From UBA1081 sp045658165 (GTDB taxonomy: Bacteria > Bacillota > Clostridia > Oscillospirales > Acutalibacteraceae), in NCBI GenBank assembly GCA_045658165.1, contig JAZOUN010000029.1:1-9488 (forward strand): a DNA stretch of 9,488 nt, in the 5' to 3' direction. A program made the position numbers and the translations under genes. Under the pieces are notes generated by a model. The model did no database searches. It was not told the DNA's origin and saw nothing but the letters and a program-made list of their open reading frames with translations. This document shows positions 6,170-9,488 of the stretch, one piece after another. Position 1 is the stretch's first letter. Every line of letters begins with the position of its first letter.

Positions 6170-7267
6170 TTATTTCTTTAAAAACTTCTTTATCAATATA
6201 GCTCCTGCTGTGATTGCCGATGCGGCAACAAGACCTTTTTTTGCCCAATCGAGCGCAACTGAAACGGAAGATGGGGAGTTTGTGTAAATAAACTCTTTAA
6301 CCGGTCTTTCAAGACTGAAATCGAGGTCATTTGCGGTTATTGTAAAAGTTTCATATTTATCTGGGGTGTCTTCGTAAATATCAAAAACTCTGCCGCCTCT
6401 GTTTTTGCCGGGACCGTAAATATTAAAGCCCATACCCTGGGTATAACCTAAATCGAGGTTGCCGTGCTTTACGACAAAACTGTTGTTATGGTCGTGACCG
6501 AAGAAAAGACCGAGTACATCGCCTTTTTCTTTAAGAGCTTCAACCTGAGTTCCTTTTTTATCGGGAGATGCGGCATTTTCGCCCATAAATGAACGCATTG
6601 TAACAGCATAGGGAGGCAGTCTGTAATAATCTGCTGCAAATTTTCCTGCACCCTGCAAAGATTTATATTCACCTTTTTCTGCTTTTACAAGTGAATCATA
6701 AATGTCTGCCGGAGGAATATGCTGGAATGCAAGTGAGGGGATATAGTTGCCTGTTGTATTATATAATGAATCTCGTTTTTCTTTATATTTATTTACAAGT
6801 TCATCTTTGACAGGTGAATATTTACCTTTTGTTTTAAGGCCTGAATCAAAACAATAAACAGCAAATTTTACATTGTTGTTTTTATCATAAACGGGAAGAC
6901 AATCAAAATCGTAGTTTTCACCGACAAAATTGTCATACAGCTTATAAATGTTCCACTGAAAGTCATAATCAGCATCACCGAAAACATCATGATTGCCGAA
7001 AACTGCTGTGAAAGGCACACTGCTGTCATTGATCGGTGCAAGTATATTGTTTAGTGTCAGTGCGGCATTTGTTTTTTTGTCGCCTTTCTGCATTGTTACT
7101 CCGTAACCTTTTATCTGGTCACCGGTGAGCACAATAAGGTCAGGCTGAGCCGCCGCAATGATTTCTCTTGTGAGATTGATTGTGTCGGGATTTGTATCAG
7201 CAATTTCCTGAATATCAGATAACTGAAGAATTCTGAATCTTCCGTTATTGAATTTTAATTTAGTCAT
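6170..7267 (-). CDS. Calcineurin-like metallophosphoesterase
   Basis: A 365-residue hydrolase with the two-metal phosphoesterase fold, of unknown substrate (phosphomonoester or diester). The motifs in order are D18-x-Q20 (QLSDIQE), GD50 (LTGDQ), GNH93D94 (VFGNHDVFGD), H183 (FQHIPP) and GH258DH260 (FFGHDHNN). The usual DxH first motif is DxQ here, with Gln in place of the metal-binding His. The overall spacing resembles the Dcr2/Siz1-type and related gut-bacterial phosphoesterases. The last 21 residues (345-365) are hydrophobic and end in KKFLKK, perhaps a short membrane-contacting tail. The frame stays open through the tRNA genes to 7450, but GGAG (7276-7279) 8 bp before the ATG at 7267 fixes the start. 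It lies only 20 bp downstream of the tRNA terminator. Confidence 0.87.
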   Translation of the reverse strand: MTKLKFNNGRFRILQLSDIQEIADTNPDTINLTREIIAAAQPDLIVLTGDQIKGYGVTMQKGDKKTNAALTLNNILAPINDSSVPFTAVFGNHDVFGDADYDFQWNIYKLYDNFVGENYDFDCLPVYDKNNNVKFAVYCFDSGLKTKGKYSPVKDELVNKYKEKRDSLYNTTGNYIPSLAFQHIPPADIYDSLVKAEKGEYKSLQGAGKFAADYYRLPPYAVTMRSFMGENAASPDKKGTQVEALKEKGDVLGLFFGHDHNNSFVVKHGNLDLGYTQGMGFNIYGPGKNRGGRVFDIYEDTPDKYETFTITANDLDFSLERPVKEFIYTNSPSSVSVALDWAKKGLVAASAITAGAILIKKFLKK

Positions 7268-7286
7268 TTTAATCACTCCGAAAAAT

Positions 7287-7320
7287 AAAAAAAGCACTTC
7301 AGAACCGAAGTGCTTTTTTT
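7287..7320 (-). terminator. Intrinsic terminator of the tRNA operon
   Basis: A 9-bp stem (AAGCACTTC/GAAGTGCTT on either strand, arms 7292-7300 and 7307-7315) with a 6-base loop. On the minus strand it is followed by seven T residues, an A and five more. It sits directly after tRNA-Glu and 20 bp before the phosphoesterase ATG. Confidence 0.9.
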
Positions 7321-7321
7321 G

Positions 7322-7396
7322 TGGTGACCCGGACGAGAATCGAACTCGTGTTACCGCCGTGAAAGGGCGGTGTCTTGACCGCTTGACCACCGGGCC
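7322..7396 (-). tRNA. tRNA-Glu (anticodon UUC)
   Basis: A 75-base gene including an encoded CCA (7322-7324 on the complement). Acceptor GGCCCGG pairs with CCGGGTC (one G-U). The anticodon stem CCGCC/GGCGG encloses loop CTTTCAC with anticodon TTC. The T arm is ACGAG-TTCGATT-CTCGT. It decodes GAA/GAG. It is the second tRNA of the operon after tRNA-Met. Confidence 0.96.
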
Positions 7397-7402
7397 ATAT
7401 TT

Positions 7403-7424
7403 ACCGACAGTCATAGCTGTCGGT
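7403..7424 (-). other. Hairpin in the spacer between the two tRNAs
   Basis: Perfect 8-bp arms ACCGACAG and CTGTCGGT (7403-7410 and 7417-7424) with a 6-base loop occupy nearly all of the 27-base spacer. The hairpin abuts the CCA end of tRNA-Met. It has no U-tract and is probably a processing or anti-misfolding element rather than a terminator. Confidence 0.65.
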
Positions 7425-7500
7425 GGTAGCGGCAATCGGATTTGAACCAATGACCTGTCGGGTATGAACCGAATGCTCTAGCCAGCTGAGCTATGCCGCC
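7424..7500 (-). tRNA. tRNA-Met (anticodon CAU, elongator type)
   Basis: A 77-base gene with encoded CCA. Acceptor GGCGGCA pairs with TGCCGCT (G1-U72). The D arm is GCTC/GAGC, the anticodon loop TTCATAC, the T arm ATTGG-TTCAAAT-CCGAT. It resembles the Bacillus elongator Met tRNA and lacks the three G-C pairs of initiators at the base of the anticodon stem. The CAU anticodon could also belong to a lysidine-modified Ile tRNA, but the overall sequence favours Met. A U27-C43 mismatch tops the anticodon stem. Confidence 0.9.
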
Positions 7501-7536
7501 ATATTTCGTGGCTGCTTTCGTTTAGCAACGTGGCTT

Positions 7537-7565
7537 ATTATAGCGCATGTTTTTCGGTTTGTCAA
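7537..7565 (-). promoter_or_regulatory. Consensus promoter of the tRNA-Met/Glu operon
   Basis: A perfect TTGACA (7560-7565), 17-bp spacer and perfect TATAAT (7537-7542) on the minus strand. Transcription should start near 7530, about 30 bases before tRNA-Met. The bases just after the -10 (GCCACG) are GC-rich, as in a stringently controlled discriminator, though this is inference. Confidence 0.9.
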
Positions 7566-7607
7566 TACTTTTTTTTAATTTTTTTTAATTTTTTTTCAAA
7601 TTTTTTT
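7566..7607 (-). promoter_or_regulatory. Phased A-tracts upstream of the tRNA promoter (UP element or bent DNA)
   Basis: Four runs of 7-8 A (minus strand) at 7569-7576, 7579-7586, 7589-7596 and 7601-7607. The first three repeat every 10 bp, one helical turn, and start 3 bp upstream of the -35 box. This is the position of an UP element and also the pattern of intrinsically bent DNA, both typical activators of stable-RNA promoters. Confidence 0.7.
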
Positions 7608-7643
7608 AAGAAAATTGAAAAATGGCTATTTTGCGTGGTTTTT

Positions 7644-8318
7644 TTACAGCAACTCAATAAGTTTTTTTATTATAAGAGTGAGATCTGCCGGCTGAGAATC
7701 ATTAAGTTCTCTGTAACTTTCTGCTGCAGTGTCATCTGCAGTATCGCTTACCTGTCTGATTGCAAGGAAGGGAATACCTGCATCATGGCACACAGAAGCT
7801 TCTGCACCTGTTTCCATATCAAATTCATTAATATTGAATATTTCTTTATAAAGATCTTTTCTTTCTTTGTCTGCAAGGAAGAGATCTCCGCAACCGCAGG
7901 CAGCAGGTTTTACACCATCAATTCTGAGTGCTGCTTCCAGTAGTTCTTTACCTGCATTATATACATATGTATCCTGAGGCTTCTTTCCGAGAGGGTAGCC
8001 GATTGCTGTAAGGTCAAAATCACATTCAGTATAAGTTGTACCTGCAACAATGTCGTTTTTTGAAAGTCCGGATATCGCACCTGACAGACCGAAGCTTACA
8101 ATTGCATCAACTTTATCGTCAGCAATCATAAAAGCAGCAGCTGCAGCACCGTTAACTTTACCGATACCGCACTTTACAGCTACAATATCTTTTCCCGCAT
8201 AGGAAAATTCAACACTTTCTTTATTTCTTCTTACAGATTCTTTTGCACCGTTTTCCTTTGCAAATGCAAGGAAAGGTATATATTCGTTCTCATCTGCAAT
8301 AACAAAACCGATTTTCAT
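7644..8318 (-). CDS. mtnN: 5'-methylthioadenosine/S-adenosylhomocysteine nucleosidase (MTAN family)
   Basis: A 224-residue nucleoside phosphorylase-fold enzyme that would release adenine from MTA and S-adenosylhomocysteine, recycling SAM by-products in the cytoplasm. The N-terminus MKIGFVIADENE places E12 as in the E. coli enzyme. CGIGKVNGA (50-58), GLSGAI (77-82), a CDFDLTAIGYPLG stretch like the HDVDVTAFGY motif, DMETGAEA (167-174, with E169) and RQVSD (188-192, catalytic D192) follow in order. DMETGAEA departs from the usual DMEGAAVA by the added Thr, so substrate preference may be shifted toward another purine nucleoside. The length is near the family norm of about 230. It follows the TSCPD gene by one base (TAA-T-ATG), with GAAGG as ribosome site inside that gene's end. 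I see no clear terminator in the 78 bp before the tRNA promoter. Confidence 0.83.
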   Translation of the reverse strand: MKIGFVIADENEYIPFLAFAKENGAKESVRRNKESVEFSYAGKDIVAVKCGIGKVNGAAAAAFMIADDKVDAIVSFGLSGAISGLSKNDIVAGTTYTECDFDLTAIGYPLGKKPQDTYVYNAGKELLEAALRIDGVKPAACGCGDLFLADKERKDLYKEIFNINEFDMETGAEASVCHDAGIPFLAIRQVSDTADDTAAESYRELNDSQPADLTLIIKKLIELL

Positions 8319-8319
8319 A

Positions 8320-8574
8320 TTATTTACCTTCTTTCAGTGCTTCTTCAAGTGCATTTGCAAGCTGATCGGGACAAGATGTGTTTTTGAATCCGCATTTTGT
8401 ACCTTTTACTTTATCAATAACATCCTGAGCTTTCATTCCGTCAACAAGTTTTCCGATTCCTTTCAGATTACCGTTGCATCCGCCCATGAATTTTACGTTT
8501 GAAACAATACCGTCGTTGATATCAAAAGTGATTTTTGCAGCGCATACACCGCGTGTTCTGTATTCATAAGTCAT
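8320..8574 (-). CDS. TSCPD domain small protein
   Basis: An 84-residue protein that is essentially one TSCPD domain, named for its TSCPDQ motif (66-71) and related to the Cys-rich C-terminal region of B12-dependent ribonucleotide reductases (family knowledge). Four cysteines are placed to bind a metal: C11, C33 (GGCNGN), C61 and C68. No biochemical role is established for the stand-alone form. The ATG at 8572-8574 has AAAGGA (8585-8590) 10 bp upstream. It is first in a two-gene operon with the MTA/SAH nucleosidase, coupled by a one-base gap, suggesting joint expression. Confidence 0.9.
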   Translation of the reverse strand: MTYEYRTRGVCAAKITFDINDGIVSNVKFMGGCNGNLKGIGKLVDGMKAQDVIDKVKGTKCGFKNTSCPDQLANALEEALKEGK

Positions 8575-8597
8575 TATAAGACAGTCCTTTCTGTGTG

Positions 8598-8618
8598 TTT
8601 GATAATTAGTTTATCAAA
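8598..8618. promoter_or_regulatory. 8-5-8 inverted repeat, candidate operator of the TSCPD-mtnN operon
   Basis: Arms TTTGATAA (8598-8605) and TTATCAAA (8611-8618) with 5 bp between them form a perfect dyad covering the presumed -10 region of the minus-strand promoter. It could be a repressor site or, if transcribed, a weak AT-rich leader hairpin. Confidence 0.5.
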
Positions 8619-8631
8619 AAATAAAAGTCAA
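8603..8631 (-). promoter_or_regulatory. Likely promoter of the TSCPD-mtnN operon
   Basis: TTGACT (8626-8631) on the minus strand is a good -35. At 17 bp the -10 would be TAATTA (8603-8608), only a partial match. The weak -10 fits an activated or repressed promoter. Confidence 0.5.
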
Positions 8632-8675
8632 AGCAAGGCTATTTGTAGTTTTTCATATAAATATACAAAAAAGAT

Positions 8676-8704
8676 TTGACATCAGGATAAAATTGTTATA
8701 AAAT
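8676..8704 (+). promoter_or_regulatory. Promoter of the class-III aminotransferase gene
   Basis: Perfect TTGACA (8676-8681), 17-bp spacer and TAAAAT (8699-8704). The predicted start is near 8711, 35 bases before the ATG. It is divergent from the TSCPD promoter, about 45 bp away. Confidence 0.75.
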
Positions 8705-8745
8705 CTTATATGTAAAATATTATATACATGGAGGTATATCAAAAA

Positions 8746-9488
8746 ATGGACACAAGATTCGCTATTTCGAATTACCATGATGCAGCTGCAGTTACAAAGC
8801 AGCTTGATGATCTTATTGCACAGCCCATTTACACAATCAAGCCCGAAGCTCTCAAGGCTTACGAGGACGAGTACTACGGCAAGAAGTGTGCAAAGTCAAA
8901 GGAAATGATTGACGAAGCAAAGACAGTTATTCCCGGCGGCGTTCAGCATAACCTTGCATTCAACTATCCGTCCCCCCTTGTTTTCACAAAGGCAGACGGT
9001 ATGATGCTTTATGACATTGACGGCAACGAATATTTCGACTTCCTTCAGGCAGGCGGTCCCACAGTTCTCGGTTCAAATCCTCCTGAAGTTCGTGAACAGG
9101 TTATTGACCTTCTTAACACATGCGGTCCCTCAACAGGTCTTTTCCACGAGTTTGAATACAAGCTTGCTAAGAAGATTGTAGACAGCGTTCCTTCAGTAGA
9201 TATGTTCCGTATGCTCGGTTCAGGTACAGAAGCATGTATGGCAGCAGTTCGTGTTGCAAGACTTGCTACAAAGAACAAGAACATTGTTAAGATGGGCGGC
9301 GCTTACCACGGTTGGTCAGATCAGCTCGGTTACGGTATCCGTGTTCCCGGTTCAAAGTTCACACAGACACACGGTGTACCTCTTTACCTTTATAAGCATA
9401 CACAGGAATTCTTCCCCGGTGACCTTGATTCACTTGAAAGAGTTCTCAGAAGAAATCAGTTCACAGGCGGCACAGCTGCTGTATTTAT
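8746..9488 (+). CDS. Class-III PLP aminotransferase, glutamate-1-semialdehyde aminomutase-like (3' end cut by window)
   Basis: The 247 visible residues match the N-terminal half of fold-type I class-III aminotransferases. IPGGVQ (62-67) and DGMMLYDIDGNEYFDF (84-99) are seen, with GSGTEA (158-163) for PLP phosphate and AYHGWSD (186-192) at the cofactor ring. This order is closest to glutamate-1-semialdehyde 2,1-aminomutase (HemL). However, about 48 extra residues precede the usual start, and HNLAFNYPSP replaces the conserved SPVRAF segment, so a different amino-acid or amine substrate is quite possible. The PLP lysine lies beyond the edge. GGAGG (8730-8734) is 11 bp before the ATG; an in-frame ATG at 8728 overlaps that site and is less likely. 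No tetrapyrrole gene is visible nearby. Confidence 0.85.
   Translation, partial: MDTRFAISNYHDAAAVTKQLDDLIAQPIYTIKPEALKAYEDEYYGKKCAKSKEMIDEAKTVIPGGVQHNLAFNYPSPLVFTKADGMMLYDIDGNEYFDFLQAGGPTVLGSNPPEVREQVIDLLNTCGPSTGLFHEFEYKLAKKIVDSVPSVDMFRMLGSGTEACMAAVRVARLATKNKNIVKMGGAYHGWSDQLGYGIRVPGSKFTQTHGVPLYLYKHTQEFFPGDLDSLERVLRRNQFTGGTAAVF

Noticed and set aside
7248..7445. Plus-strand open frame of 65 residues containing GDPDENRTRVTAVKGR
   Set aside because: It is the antisense of the two tRNA genes and the terminator; this is a known type of spurious protein annotated across tRNA-Glu genes.
7268..7450. Longer phosphoesterase start through the tRNA region
   Set aside because: The added 61 residues are translated tRNA sequence, and a GGAG site fixes the start at 7267.
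7569..7607. T-rich tract considered as a terminator for a plus-strand gene or as assembly low complexity
   Set aside because: No hairpin precedes it and no plus-strand gene ends there; the 10-bp phasing next to a perfect -35 box favours a promoter role.
7322..9488. Functional link between tRNA-Glu and the HemL-like aminotransferase through the C5 tetrapyrrole pathway
   Set aside because: They are more than 1 kb apart, in opposite orientation with an unrelated operon between, and the aminotransferase has a non-HemL substrate segment.

Overview
The window looks like a housekeeping stretch from a low-to-mid GC member of the Bacillota, class Clostridia. A gut Oscillospirales/Ruminococcus-type organism is my best guess. 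The reasons are strong GGAGG-type ribosome binding sites, TTGACA/TATAAT promoters with 17-bp spacers, many short T-tailed hairpin terminators, encoded tRNA CCA ends, a TSCPD-domain small protein, and preferred codons such as CTT, ACA and CCC. I see no transposase, phage gene or CRISPR array.

Layout. On the minus strand at the left edge is a two-gene operon: aconitase (743-2677), then an isocitrate/isopropylmalate-family dehydrogenase with isocitrate-type residues, cut by the window start (1-671). Together they make the citrate to isocitrate to 2-oxoglutarate arm of carbon metabolism, the usual glutamate-supplying half-cycle in anaerobes. Divergent from it, a PM20D1/carboxypeptidase-S-like M20 metallopeptidase (2866-4341, plus) has an exact 16-bp palindrome over its likely -10 box and its own terminator. 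A short, complete transcription unit follows (promoter about 4425, terminator about 4700). It encodes an unrecognised 51-residue peptide with a Thr/Glu-rich tail. Convergent to this is an ArsB/NhaD/SLC13-type membrane carrier (4706-6004, minus), whose promoter is covered by overlapping inverted repeats.

Farther right, all on the minus strand, are a calcineurin-like metallophosphoesterase (6170-7267) and, upstream of it, a tRNA-Met/tRNA-Glu pair (7322-7500). The tRNA pair has a textbook promoter, a set of phased A-tracts just upstream of that promoter, and a strong terminator. The terminator lies only 20 bp before the phosphoesterase start codon, so that gene seems to have no promoter space of its own. 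Next come an MTA/SAH nucleosidase (7644-8318) and a TSCPD protein (8320-8574), one base apart in one operon. The probable promoter of that operon carries an 8-5-8 inverted repeat. Divergent from this operon, a class-III PLP aminotransferase related to glutamate-1-semialdehyde aminomutase (8746 on, plus) runs off the right end.

No obviously new multi-gene system is present. The items most worth a second look are the orphan 51-residue gene, the three promoter palindromes, the terminator-gated phosphoesterase behind the tRNAs, and the tight MTAN-TSCPD pairing.
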